Virus record (IMG/VR): IMGVR_UViG_3300006920_000066
Location: 1 to 49,257 of that record
DNA: 49,257 nucleotides
Reading direction: 5' to 3' (one strand)
Source: a virus
A program made the translations under genes and the position numbers. Shown here one piece after another: positions 14,673-23,228 of the stretch. Each line of letters begins with the position of its first letter. Within the stretch, counting starts at the first letter, position 1. Below the pieces are notes generated by a model. The model was given only the letters and a program-made list of their open reading frames with translations, had not been told where the DNA came from and made no database searches.

Positions 14673-14882
14673 ATGACTAAAAAAATAAAATTTTTACTAA
14701 CTCATCCGATACAAGGGGATTGTATTACTAATAAGATTCATGCCGAAAGAATAATGGCGAAGAATACTGATGGAGGATTTGAGTGGATTCAACCAAAAGC
14801 TAAGAAAGATGGTAACAGTAAATCAACTCAAGGCGAAACTGGAGAGTCCAAAGAACAAGTTGGCTCTACAGAGAGCATCTAG
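14673..14882 (+). CDS. Small basic linker-type protein, 69 aa
   Basis: N-terminal half folded-looking (KFLLTHPIQGDCITNKIHAE), C-terminal half polar and low-complexity (Ser, Gly, Glu, Lys). Its 3' part overlaps the portal start by 74 bases or more, so coupling with portal translation is likely. Role unknown. Confidence 0.55.
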   Translation: MTKKIKFLLTHPIQGDCITNKIHAERIMAKNTDGGFEWIQPKAKKDGNSKSTQGETGESKEQVGSTESI

Positions 14883-16569
14883 ACATGAAGAAAGGGTAAG
14901 ATTTCATGTAGATGCACAGCAAGAGTCTAGTCAGAGTCATGCCTTAAAACGATTCTTAAAAAGTGTCGATAGAAGGCTGCCGAAAGATAAGGCTCAGAAC
15001 TTTAGGGCTTATTTAGATTTCCCTATAGATACAGTTTCACTTACAGGTGAATCATTTAATCTATTAGAGAAAGTTTATGATGGGCGTGATCCTGTTTACC
15101 ATTGTCACTTTACTGACAAAGATGTTGAAGAGGATTGGATGAGGTATCGTATAGATACTTTAGATAGTAAGACATTCTGGCGTAGAGACGCATGGAGTAA
15201 ACTGAAGAGTAGGCACAATAGCGTAATGGTTGTTGATTTGCCTGCGGAGCAAGAGGGTCTACGACCAGAGCCATATGTTTATTTCGTTGACGTTACGAGT
15301 GTTGTAGATTACGGTGGAGCAGACGAGCAGTTTGATTGGTTGGTGTATAGCATTGGAGATAATAAGTATGTCCATGTAGATGAAACCCACTTTCAAGTGT
15401 TTGATATGTTTGTTGGAGACTTGTATGCTAAAGAGTTGTCAAGTTCAGAGCATGGATTAGGCAGATGTCCTGCTAGATTCTTCCTTAGTGATCATTTGAA
15501 AGACGGAGAAAAGGGCGTGATGCGATCACCCATTAGTGGAGAGGTTGGTAATTTAGACTACTTGCAATTTATTATGACTAGCAAGAAGATTGCTGACAGT
15601 CATGGTAGTTTTCCTATCTATTGGCAGTATACGCAAGAGTGCGACTTTACTAGGGATCATGACAATGCTAGTTGTAGCGGTGGGTACTTAAAGACAAATG
15701 ATGGCATCAACGTCATGCGAGGTAATTCGCCAGAGAAATGCCCAGTATGTGCTGAAAGCAGCCTTACAGGAGCAGGGAGTTTAATTGAGGTAGATCCACC
15801 GAGTAGTAAGGATGATCCCATGATTACGCCACCAGCAGGCATTATTCAGACTGACGTACTTACTCTAAAGTATCTTGTGGAAGAGGAAACAAGGAGAAGG
15901 AGACAGTTCATTACTGCGGTTACAGGAAATCCGATAGAGGTTACAAGTGACCAGGCGGTGAATGTTACTCAAGTAATGAGTCTGATGGAGCAAGGTAAAG
16001 CTGCCATATTGAAAGTTAAGCGTTCTTTAGAGCAAGCCCACCAATGGGTTGATACTACTATATGCGAGCTTAGATACGGAAGTTTCTTTACGAATTGCAG
16101 TGTGAATTATGGAACTGAGTTCTTTATGGTAAGTGCAGACATGATGTTGAATCTTTATATAGAGGCTAGGGCTAAGAAACTTGATGGTACTATACTAGAT
16201 GGGTTGTTAGATCAGTACTACGAGACAAAGCATAGGCACGCTCCAGAGAAGATACAAAGAGAGATGATCATTAGTCATATTGATCCTTTTAGGCACTTAT
16301 GGGAAGATGCTGTTACGAGTATGTATTCTATGGGATATATAGACTTTAAGGATTACATGACAAAGGTTAACTTGACAAGTTATATAAAGAGATTCGAGAG
16401 AGAGAATGGTGATGTTACTCACTTTGCGAGTCAAGCATATGACGAAGATGGAATTAAATTGTCTTTTGACAGAAAAATAGCTAAGATTCGAGATGTGATT
16501 AAAACATACATTGGAGATCCGAAGCCAATCATTATTGAAGAACCATTAAATAACACAGTAAATGAGTGA
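14809..16569 (+). CDS. Portal protein, 586 aa
   Basis: Dodecameric portal through which DNA enters and leaves the head. Assigned from position (before scaffold and capsid), length, and portal-like features: an N-terminal arm with a long helix, a beta-rich wing, and a helical stem/crown region (LVEEETRRRRQFITAVTGNP and following). An insertion contains a possible zinc site: Cys278, a Cys about 11 residues later, and a CPVC pair at 311-314. I prefer the ATG at 14809 to that at 14770 because it shortens the overlap. The C-terminus runs 8 bases into the next gene. Sequence similarity to classic portals is low, so confidence is moderate-high. Confidence 0.7.
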   Translation: MVTVNQLKAKLESPKNKLALQRASRHEERVRFHVDAQQESSQSHALKRFLKSVDRRLPKDKAQNFRAYLDFPIDTVSLTGESFNLLEKVYDGRDPVYHCHFTDKDVEEDWMRYRIDTLDSKTFWRRDAWSKLKSRHNSVMVVDLPAEQEGLRPEPYVYFVDVTSVVDYGGADEQFDWLVYSIGDNKYVHVDETHFQVFDMFVGDLYAKELSSSEHGLGRCPARFFLSDHLKDGEKGVMRSPISGEVGNLDYLQFIMTSKKIADSHGSFPIYWQYTQECDFTRDHDNASCSGGYLKTNDGINVMRGNSPEKCPVCAESSLTGAGSLIEVDPPSSKDDPMITPPAGIIQTDVLTLKYLVEEETRRRRQFITAVTGNPIEVTSDQAVNVTQVMSLMEQGKAAILKVKRSLEQAHQWVDTTICELRYGSFFTNCSVNYGTEFFMVSADMMLNLYIEARAKKLDGTILDGLLDQYYETKHRHAPEKIQREMIISHIDPFRHLWEDAVTSMYSMGYIDFKDYMTKVNLTSYIKRFERENGDVTHFASQAYDEDGIKLSFDRKIAKIRDVIKTYIGDPKPIIIEEPLNNTVNE

Positions 16570-16876
16570 TGAAAAAGTTGTAAAGAAAGTAGTCAAAAAG
16601 GCTGCGCCAGTAGTTGAGAAGAATACTTCTGACAAGGTTATCCTTCAGATAGAGAGGATTGAATATGAGCCATCTAATGGCATTGATCCACCAACGAAGA
16701 AGTCTAAGCCGTATGAGTTTATTACTGACGCAAGGGCGTTTGAGACAAACTTTTTAAAGTACCACCGTACACAAGGGCTTACGATAGTAAAGGTTACCTC
16801 TATGCCAGATCGAATAAAGTTTGATCACGCAGAGTACTTAGAAGGATTGAAGCCGAAGAAAACTAAGAGTAGATAA
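16562..16876 (+). CDS. Small structural-module protein, 104 aa
   Basis: Lysine-rich low-complexity N-terminus (VVKKVVKKAAPVVEKN), then a small alpha/beta domain (residues ~28-95) and a basic tail. Lies between portal and scaffold. May be a head accessory or DNA-binding protein; family not recognised. Confidence 0.55.
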   Translation: MSDEKVVKKVVKKAAPVVEKNTSDKVILQIERIEYEPSNGIDPPTKKSKPYEFITDARAFETNFLKYHRTQGLTIVKVTSMPDRIKFDHAEYLEGLKPKKTKSR

Positions 16877-16902
16877 TATTATTAACCAAACATAAAGAGT
16901 CA

Positions 16903-17817
16903 ATGTTAAAGAAGGATATCATATTACAGCAAGAAGTATTGAAAGACCTTACTGCTGAACAAATTAGTGCGATTGAGACATTATCTAAAAATGATGAAGA
17001 TATCGTATTGGGAGAGAAAACTGGAAGAGATGCACAAGGTATAGAAACTGATGTGCTTGAAGCTACAGGCATCCCAAAGAATCAAGGAGAGAAATATTAT
17101 GACTATATGAAAAGGGCTTATGCCGAATACAAAGGTCAGATAGACACTCTCTCTAGTAAGAATGAAACTCTAGCAGCACAGTTAGCTGATGGAAGTGGGG
17201 ACAAGGTTTCTGCTGCTCAGTTTGAGGCGACAAAACAAGAGTTGATTGATGCCAATACAAAGATAGAGGCATTTAATTCTCAAATCTCTACTCTTGAGGC
17301 TGATTTTGCAACGCAACTTGCCGATAGAGACAAGGCGACATTAATGCTAGGTCTAAACAGTGAGATAAGTGGAGCAACGGCAGGGCTAAAGCCTAAGTCT
17401 GGCTATGGAGAGGACGAGTTTCTTGATATAGTGCAGATGAAAACTGACAGGTTGCTACAGACGCACGATGTAGAGAATATTGGTACGGCAACAGAGCCTA
17501 TATACCAATGGAGAGATAAAGCAGGAAAGTTACTTGTTAATCCACAGAATGCCAATAACCCATACTCGACTAAAGAGTTGATTATGAGAGAGGTTGGCAA
17601 CTATGTTGATGCAGGGAAAAAGAGTAACGGTACAGGAGTGAAGGGAGCAGAGTCAAAAACTCAGAGTCTTGGATCAGCAAGTACTAAAGACGAGGCAAGA
17701 ATAGCTATTGAGGCTGACTTGGCGAGTAGAGGAATTGCCAAAGGTGGAGACAAATACCAAGCAGCTTTCACAGAGATGTATAATACGCCAGAGGTGAAAG
17801 CCTTACCAATGCAATAA
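16903..17817 (+). CDS. Capsid scaffolding protein, 304 aa
   Basis: Acts inside the prohead to template capsid assembly and is then removed. Evidence: position just before the major capsid gene, an extended central coiled coil (about residues 70-150, for example FEATKQELIDANTKIEAFNS), high Glu/Lys/Ala content, and low-complexity Gly/Ser stretches. Overall like the minor structural GP20-type scaffolds. No protease gene is seen next to it, so processing, if any, is not explained. The 73-base gap to the capsid gene holds no real gene. Confidence 0.7.
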   Translation: MLKKDIILQQEVLKDLTAEQISAIETLSKNDEDIVLGEKTGRDAQGIETDVLEATGIPKNQGEKYYDYMKRAYAEYKGQIDTLSSKNETLAAQLADGSGDKVSAAQFEATKQELIDANTKIEAFNSQISTLEADFATQLADRDKATLMLGLNSEISGATAGLKPKSGYGEDEFLDIVQMKTDRLLQTHDVENIGTATEPIYQWRDKAGKLLVNPQNANNPYSTKELIMREVGNYVDAGKKSNGTGVKGAESKTQSLGSASTKDEARIAIEADLASRGIAKGGDKYQAAFTEMYNTPEVKALPMQ

Positions 17818-17890
17818 ACAATGAACACGCAACAAGTAAAAGGGGTCATTACTGCGAAATATTTTTTTTAATCAATAAATACTTGATACT

Positions 17891-18985
17891 ATGTTATTAG
17901 CAACATTATCACAAGAATTTCGATCAGCAAACCCCGAATTTGATAGCAACGAAATTAAAATTACGAGAGCAGGGGCTTTCAACACATTTGCAAGACAGTC
18001 GCAAGGAGCAATGTCATTTATCACAGAGGACTTACGCCAAAAGGCAGGAGTTAGTATGGGTAGAGCATTGAAGATGCCAGTCCTTAATTACAAGGATGTG
18101 ACGATTAGGTCTACTAGACCAATTACTATAGCTGCTGACGAGAATACTTCAGCATTCTATACTGTAGTGTTTACAACTTTAGCTTATGGCTTTAGAATGT
18201 ATCCTAGACAACACTTCAACAACGATATTGACTATCAGATGGATTTCAACCACAAGATGAGAGCATTCATCTCTAAGTTGATGTCTACACTTGATGGGAT
18301 GGCTGTTACTGCGTTAGATGCAGGAAAGACTCAGATTATCGGTGGAGTAGAAGGAGGTGCAGCAGCTTCTGGAGTAACTACTGTAGGTGGTCACGAGTGG
18401 GAAGAAGATGTTGTATCTGAAGTAGGTGTTGGTGCGAAACTGAAAGACTCAGTTATACTTCACGATTTGGGATCAATGATGATTTCTAATGACTTCGAGC
18501 CTAACCGCATGGACATTGTTGGTAATCAAGGTTTAAGATCTATCGCTAGTAGAATGGAAGGATTTGGTGCTTACAATAGTGAGAACAGAGCGTATCTTCT
18601 TGATGGCTATAATTGGTCTTTCTCTAATGCGATCACAAACGCAACAGGGAAATCTGCGACAGCTTATGCTATCGAGGATGGAACATTAGGTATGCTTACT
18701 AGAGTTGAGCCAGACTCAATTTATGGAACTACTACTGGTGATGGTCACAGATGGGGGCAAGTAAATCTTCCTGGAATAAACTTCAACGTAGGTACTTACG
18801 AGTATGACGATGTAGTTTCTCTTGGAGATGGAGAAGCAAACGATCTAGGAGCAGGAACTGAGTACTTAACTAGAACTGCTATGGAAGTAGTTGATTTCGC
18901 ATTTGATATTGCGTTATTCACAAAGTACAATAGTGCGCCAGCTACTATACCATCTGGAATTATTAAGTTTGATATTGCAGTTTAA
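17891..18985 (+). CDS. Major capsid protein (HK97-like), 364 aa
   Basis: Main shell protein. Supported by length, location after the scaffold, a strong downstream terminator, and HK97-like composition: an N-terminal arm without signal peptide, alternating strand and helix, a P-domain-like Gly-rich stretch (GGVEGGAAASGVTTVGG) and a C-terminal strand pair. The central EPNRMDIVGNQGLRSIASRM suggests the spine helix and adjoining loop. Sequence similarity to named capsids is not obvious by eye, as is usual for this fold. Confidence 0.75.
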   Translation: MLLATLSQEFRSANPEFDSNEIKITRAGAFNTFARQSQGAMSFITEDLRQKAGVSMGRALKMPVLNYKDVTIRSTRPITIAADENTSAFYTVVFTTLAYGFRMYPRQHFNNDIDYQMDFNHKMRAFISKLMSTLDGMAVTALDAGKTQIIGGVEGGAAASGVTTVGGHEWEEDVVSEVGVGAKLKDSVILHDLGSMMISNDFEPNRMDIVGNQGLRSIASRMEGFGAYNSENRAYLLDGYNWSFSNAITNATGKSATAYAIEDGTLGMLTRVEPDSIYGTTTGDGHRWGQVNLPGINFNVGTYEYDDVVSLGDGEANDLGAGTEYLTRTAMEVVDFAFDIALFTKYNSAPATIPSGIIKFDIAV

Positions 18986-19023
18986 TACTGATATTCTTTT
19001 TCAATTTTGATATTTAAGGTGAA

Positions 19024-19057
19024 GGGGCAAGCCTAGTTATAGGTTAGCCCCTTTTTT
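19024..19057 (+). terminator. Rho-independent terminator after capsid gene
   Basis: GGGGC...GCCTA (from 19024) pairs with TAGGTTAGCCCC (19040-19051) with a mismatch, four-base loop, then six T. It probably raises capsid mRNA relative to downstream genes. Confidence 0.8.
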
Positions 19058-19071
19058 AATACAACAACATC

Positions 19072-20283
19072 ATGGATATAACGCTACTCAAGACAGATTT
19101 CCTATCAGTAAATGGATGGAAGCAGAATAAGAACCCTAGTGGGATGCAGATTACAGATATGCTCACTAGCGATAGTGGGTTGTGGTTTAACGACATCCAT
19201 CCAATGTTGACCTACTCTAATATAGAGTGCTTGATAGAAGATGATAGTGAATTTGTATACCCAGCGTTCGATGTGTTGAAAGTAGACTATGCGGTAGGAG
19301 ACTTAGTTGATGACGGAGGATCTTTATTTAAGCGTGTAGCCGTCTCTGTAAGCGCACAGCCGACAAGTGATACATTGTATTGGAAAGCATACGATTATGC
19401 CACAGAGTGGCTTAGAGAGAAAACTGAGGGTGCTATTGGAGATGTTATCTCAGACTGGAAAACACTTAGGGCAAAAACACTAGGGGCGAGAAATTTATTG
19501 GGTAACGGAAAGTTATTTACCAATATAATGATTGGGGATGACTATATACTTAGCGATAAGATTGTGGGTCATTATTTCAGTTTGCCATACAGTAGTGGAT
19601 TAAAGACTTCTGTACACAAGATAGCCACCCACTTTAGTGAGGCTCAAACGTTGAGTTTGAAGCTATTCAAGTTTGGCAATCTGTTCCCTGTTCAAACAAT
19701 CAGCCTAGTGTACACAACTCCTAATCAAGAGCAGTGGCATGATGTATCTTTAGATCTAGAGTCAGACTCTAAGTACTATTTGGTATATGATGAATCTGCC
19801 ATAAGTGGAGTACCCATAACTAGCTACTACGGTGGAACATGGAGTATGGGTAATTACGTAAAGGTTTCTGGATTCAAGGCAGATCAAGGTTTTAATGAGA
19901 CATGGGATACTGACTTCAACGATTGGACTAACGAGAGTAACTTTGGACTTAACTTCAAATTTAACGTAACGTGCGACCCTACTGACTTCCTTATAGAGCA
20001 GAAGATTCTGTTTGCTGATTGTCTGTACTATCGAATGGGTGTAAATATGCTCAAGGAGATGGCTTACAATGCAGGGGTTAAGATTAATCGACACACTAAG
20101 AATATGGAGTGGAACAAGAATGAGATTCTGTTTGCGATAGAAGGTAATCCAGATGGACATAAGAACGGACTTGTCTATGAGTATAATCGTAGACTGAATA
20201 CATTAAACGTAGACTTGAGTGGCATGGATAGAGTTTGTCAAGGCTGCGTTAAGCAAAAAGTGAGAAACAGTGCAATCAGATGA
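19072..20283 (+). CDS. Head-tail connector or virion protein, 403 aa
   Basis: First gene after the capsid terminator. N-terminal ~110 residues contain a short beta module (DYAVGDLVDDGGSLFKR ... TLYWKAYD) resembling small carbohydrate-binding modules of the GDxV...YW kind. Then a connector-like segment (ATEWLREKTEGAIGDVIS), a large beta-rich domain (residues ~140-300), and a C-terminal helix-rich part with a CQGC pair. Position suggests a head completion or neck protein. The 3' end overlaps the next gene by 14 bases. Confidence 0.5.
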   Translation: MDITLLKTDFLSVNGWKQNKNPSGMQITDMLTSDSGLWFNDIHPMLTYSNIECLIEDDSEFVYPAFDVLKVDYAVGDLVDDGGSLFKRVAVSVSAQPTSDTLYWKAYDYATEWLREKTEGAIGDVISDWKTLRAKTLGARNLLGNGKLFTNIMIGDDYILSDKIVGHYFSLPYSSGLKTSVHKIATHFSEAQTLSLKLFKFGNLFPVQTISLVYTTPNQEQWHDVSLDLESDSKYYLVYDESAISGVPITSYYGGTWSMGNYVKVSGFKADQGFNETWDTDFNDWTNESNFGLNFKFNVTCDPTDFLIEQKILFADCLYYRMGVNMLKEMAYNAGVKINRHTKNMEWNKNEILFAIEGNPDGHKNGLVYEYNRRLNTLNVDLSGMDRVCQGCVKQKVRNSAIR

Positions 20284-20734
20284 TCCATTAGTGAAGATAG
20301 ACTCTTTGATTGAATCTCTTGAAGATTTTAATCCACAGTCTGCTGCACTTACGATAGTAATGGAGAGCTTCTATGAAGAGGTAAAGAAAATGAACTCTGA
20401 TAGGATAAGCGAGAAAAGTATGTATGTTTCTGGAAAGGTTATTACGCCAAACTATCATCCATACACTGCTCGAAGAAAAGGTACTTATACGCCAGATTTA
20501 TATGAAACAGGAGCGTTTTCAAGATCGTTTGAATTGATTCGTGATGACAAAGATTCTTTAGATGGAGGCTCAATTGAAGTCATTAATACTGATAGTAAGT
20601 ATCAAGCAGGGTTATTATCTAAGTACGAGGAAGATGGGGAATTATTTGGACTTAGTGAAGAGGACAAGGCTATATTAGCAGAGAAGGTAAAGCCTATATT
20701 AATTAATAATTTTGTAAAATCAATACTAGGATGA
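20270..20734 (+). CDS. Neck/tail completion protein, 154 aa
   Basis: Likely a gp10/virion-morphogenesis-type protein. Supporting pattern: a helical N-terminus, then HPYTARRKGTYTPDLYETGAFSRSFEL, which recalls the 'LxxTGxLxxS' turn shared by tail completion proteins that coat the head-proximal tail end, and a C-terminal helix. Sits between the connector and the tail-terminator candidate, overlapping both, in the standard siphovirus order. Confidence 0.6.
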   Translation: MQSDDPLVKIDSLIESLEDFNPQSAALTIVMESFYEEVKKMNSDRISEKSMYVSGKVITPNYHPYTARRKGTYTPDLYETGAFSRSFELIRDDKDSLDGGSIEVINTDSKYQAGLLSKYEEDGELFGLSEEDKAILAEKVKPILINNFVKSILG

Positions 20735-21303
20735 TGAATATAGTAGAACCTAAATTAGCGGATCTTGTTTGTATCGAGATTGCAGAAGCGTTTGAGTGCG
20801 GACTTCCTTGGTTAACGACTTCATATGGCAAAGTTGAGAAGAGGGAACGTGGATTCGGCTCTAACAAATACATAGAAAGAACCAAAAGGAGGTTCTATCC
20901 TGCCGTTGCATTAGATAATGATACCTATCTGGAACTATTCCCAGATGAGGAACTTGGGAATTTCTCGTATATAGACTTTAAGAGGCAGTACGTTAAGGAT
21001 GTAGGTGCTAAAATAGTAAAGTCTACATACGAGATAGGAATAGTATTTTGGTTTAATTTCAGAGACGTGTACGGAGACGATTCTGAAATAAAGACTAGTG
21101 AGAACGTAAAGTACGAGGTGTTGTCTGCGCTAAAGAATCATTCATGGAATAACTCAAAGGTAAAGGTTTTGGGGTTTCAAGATAAGGTAGAGGATATTTA
21201 CAATGGTTATTTCTATGAAGAGTTGGAGGAGCAATCACATATGCGACCATACGGAGGATTTAGGCTTAATTTAGAAGTAGAGAAATTGTCTTTTTGTATT
21301 TAA
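20731..21303 (+). CDS. Tail terminator candidate, 190 aa
   Basis: Assigned mainly by order (connector, completion protein, this gene). Alpha/beta protein with an N-terminal helix, two beta hairpins and a terminal beta strand (PYGGFRLNLEVEKLSF) of the kind that ends many tail-terminator/closure proteins. Larger than the usual 130-150 residues. It starts at an ATGATGA overlap with the previous gene. Confidence 0.5.
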   Translation: MMNIVEPKLADLVCIEIAEAFECGLPWLTTSYGKVEKRERGFGSNKYIERTKRRFYPAVALDNDTYLELFPDEELGNFSYIDFKRQYVKDVGAKIVKSTYEIGIVFWFNFRDVYGDDSEIKTSENVKYEVLSALKNHSWNNSKVKVLGFQDKVEDIYNGYFYEELEEQSHMRPYGGFRLNLEVEKLSFCI

Positions 21304-21329
21304 TAATACCCTTTTGTAAAATATAAGTA

Positions 21330-21632
21330 ATGGAGAATAGTGTAATAGTTGGGGGTTTGGCATCTGTAGGTACTTTTATAGCCACAATTTGGGGTAAGGA
21401 AGGTTGGAACTTCTTAATAAAAAAGAAGGAAATTGAATCTGAGGTTAGCTGTAAAGAAAAAATACGAAAACTTGAGGTAGAGATTGCTAACGAGCGAGTC
21501 CGTACATCTCAGTTAGTGACTGGTGTGGACATGATGCTTACTATGTTTGAAGATGAATTTGGTGATGACAGTCGATATACTAATGTGATACTAAAGGTTC
21601 GTGAATTTATAAAGAGAAAGAGCAATGATTAA
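21330..21632 (+). CDS. Membrane-anchored coiled-coil protein, 100 aa
   Basis: Residues ~4-22 form one hydrophobic segment (VIVGGLASVGTFIATIWG); residues ~30-60 form a charged coiled coil. Overlaps the PAS-cupin gene by 8 bases, so the two are made together. Possibilities are a membrane partner of that protein, a spanin/holin accessory, or a virion inner protein. No known family. Confidence 0.55.
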   Translation: MENSVIVGGLASVGTFIATIWGKEGWNFLIKKKEIESEVSCKEKIRKLEVEIANERVRTSQLVTGVDMMLTMFEDEFGDDSRYTNVILKVREFIKRKSND

Positions 21633-22464
21633 CGATAGATTATGCGACATGACTCCAATGCACAAGCTTCAATTTATGCTATCAAGCATCAATGGAGCAA
21701 ATTACGAACAAGCTTTTTCGAGACTAATGAAGTCTGGGCTAGATGATAATTCATTAGGGTTTTGGGTATGGGATATTGAAAGTAATGTAGAGATGTATTC
21801 CCCTAAATTTAGAGAGTCGCTACAGTACGAGGGAGAACACGATTTTCCAAGCACCCCATTATCTTGGCAGTCTACAATGTTTACGTGCGATGCTGTTTTG
21901 GCTAACAGTAATTTTAGTAAGCATGTTGAATCAAAGGGGGAATACGAGTATTTGCAACGAGTTAGGTATCATAAGAAATACGATGGCGTATTAGATGTTT
22001 TGTGCTATGGTGTGGTTGTTCAATGGGATGGAGACGATCCTTTGGTAGTTATTGGGGTTCATATGCCATTAAGTGGGATGTATCAATCTACACTAGATAA
22101 ATTTGGAGACGAATTAGATATAGACGTTTCTTACAAGGATATACTTAATCTTCCTACAGGAAAGTGTGTAGAACTTTCAAAAGGAGTTACGCTTAAACTA
22201 TTAAGTAAAAACGATGGTTCTTGGGATGGGGTTTGTAAGATGTCAACCTTGTCAGAATTAGCTAAACATCATCACTCAGACTTTAATGAGACATTTAAAG
22301 TTAAGAGTGGAGCAATTAAAGACTTAATATCTGGCATTATCTTAAAAAAAGGTGATGCACATACATTTAAAAGAGGTAAAACTCACCTAATGTTATGTTT
22401 AAGTGAGTCGACAATTGAAATTAAAGGTATTTATGATCCGTTTTTTGTTAACTTTACGGAATAA
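21625..22464 (+). CDS. PAS-domain plus cupin-like protein, 279 aa
   Basis: Two recognisable folds. Residues ~43-148 follow the PAS pattern: LGFWVWDIESNVEMYSPKF, a W80 segment, a central D/N-rich stretch, then RVRYHKKYDGVLDVLCYG and VVIGVHM, as in small-molecule-sensing PAS domains. Residues ~205-270 follow a cupin pattern: HHH (215-217), E222, LKKGD (240-244) and H254, the spacing of a metal-binding beta barrel. No kinase, transmitter or DNA-binding domain is attached. The gene is inside the tail operon, overlapping a membrane coiled-coil gene and preceding the tail-assembly chaperones. A virion-borne sensor or adhesin, or a host-signal modulator, are inferences. The PAS call is the more secure of the two. 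Confidence 0.65.
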   Translation: MINDRLCDMTPMHKLQFMLSSINGANYEQAFSRLMKSGLDDNSLGFWVWDIESNVEMYSPKFRESLQYEGEHDFPSTPLSWQSTMFTCDAVLANSNFSKHVESKGEYEYLQRVRYHKKYDGVLDVLCYGVVVQWDGDDPLVVIGVHMPLSGMYQSTLDKFGDELDIDVSYKDILNLPTGKCVELSKGVTLKLLSKNDGSWDGVCKMSTLSELAKHHHSDFNETFKVKSGAIKDLISGIILKKGDAHTFKRGKTHLMLCLSESTIEIKGIYDPFFVNFTE

Positions 22465-22475
22465 AATATCATAAA

Positions 22476-22916
22476 ATGAGAAAAGAGAAACATAATGGGT
22501 TGATAATTGAGATCTATGACAGCATAGAGGAACGTCCTGCTTACAAACACATGAATTTCAATAAGAATCTAATGATTGAGGCTGGTGTAGGGTCTGATTT
22601 GAATGCTTACTACGCCAAACAGGGCAATATAATTGCTCACATAGAGAAAGGGAATAAAGTAGAGGCTAGGCAGGAGATGGAGAATCTGAGACAGAACCTA
22701 GCATTTATAATGCAGAGTATATCACCAAAGATGATTGCATTTTGCTATATTATTCACTCTATCAATGGTAAGAAGGTTGGGCTGATGACTGATGATAAGG
22801 CTCAAGACTTGATAGATAATGTGCTTAATAACGTGACGGTTGGATTTATAGATAGAATACTTGCTGCTGTTAAAAAAAAAACGAATTTGAGTTCTCTCAT
22901 TACTTCCCAGAGTTAG
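22476..22916 (+). CDS. Tail assembly chaperone, short form, 146 aa
   Basis: Corresponds by position and architecture to gpG of lambda: a soluble helical protein just upstream of the tape measure gene. It contains mostly helices (KMIAFCYIIHSINGKKVGL, residues ~88-106) and ends 12 codons after an A10 run. The short form binds the tape measure protein during tail assembly. A probable -1 ribosomal shift at the A run produces the long form described separately. No sequence similarity to lambda gpG is claimed; the assignment is architectural. Confidence 0.7.
   Translation: MRKEKHNGLIIEIYDSIEERPAYKHMNFNKNLMIEAGVGSDLNAYYAKQGNIIAHIEKGNKVEARQEMENLRQNLAFIMQSISPKMIAFCYIIHSINGKKVGLMTDDKAQDLIDNVLNNVTVGFIDRILAAVKKKTNLSSLITSQS
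22872..22881 (+). promoter_or_regulatory. Slippery A10 run: -1 frameshift site
   Basis: Ten A in a row, read in the gpG-like frame as AAA AAA AAA A. A heptamer A-AAA-AAA allows both tRNAs to re-pair in the -1 frame. The -1 frame is open from 22874 to 23227, and its first ATG is only at 22967. Confidence 0.7.
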
Positions 22917-23227
22917 GGTCTAGTACTAAGAACTTAGAATACTTGAGTAACTTGAAGAAAAGGGCTATGCTTCAGTTGGATAAGATACAGGGTAGTTCTG
23001 TGGATGAAGAGATAGAGAGAGTTGAGGATTACTTATTTATGCTTTTTAAGCCTAAGAAATACTCTGGATCTAATGGACTAGAGGTTAAGGCGGTTAATGC
23101 GTTCGAGGATATGTGTTTCATTATAGGTAAAGAGATGCCTCGTGATCCAAGACTCGTAACAACACTTACTTTTTATAGAACATTGGAGAACATTAAGAAA
23201 CAGAACGCTCCACCAAAAAAGAAATAG
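22880..23227 (+). CDS. Tail assembly chaperone, frameshift extension
   Basis: The -1 frame continues without a stop from the A run through AACGAATTT... to 23227, giving 115 residues that would be fused to the first 135 of the short form (a ~250-residue protein like lambda gpGT). The frame has no ATG in its first ~29 codons, so independent initiation would lose that part or need TTG at 22943. The extension is Lys/Arg-rich and ends in PPKKK. The tape measure gene starts 1 base after its stop. The gpT-like role, recruiting tail-tube protein, is inferred. Confidence 0.7.
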   Translation, partial: NEFEFSHYFPELGSSTKNLEYLSNLKKRAMLQLDKIQGSSVDEEIERVEDYLFMLFKPKKYSGSNGLEVKAVNAFEDMCFIIGKEMPRDPRLVTTLTFYRTLENIKKQNAPPKKK

Positions 23228-23228
23228 T

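Noticed and set aside
17821-17871. 16-residue ORF between scaffold and capsid genes
   Set aside because: Ends in a poly-T run and lacks supporting features; treated as leader sequence.
3168-22480. 15-bp match (TTTACGGAATAAAAT) near 3177 and 22449 as a shared leader
   Set aside because: One copy is the coding end of the PAS-cupin gene; by base composition a few such matches are expected by chance.
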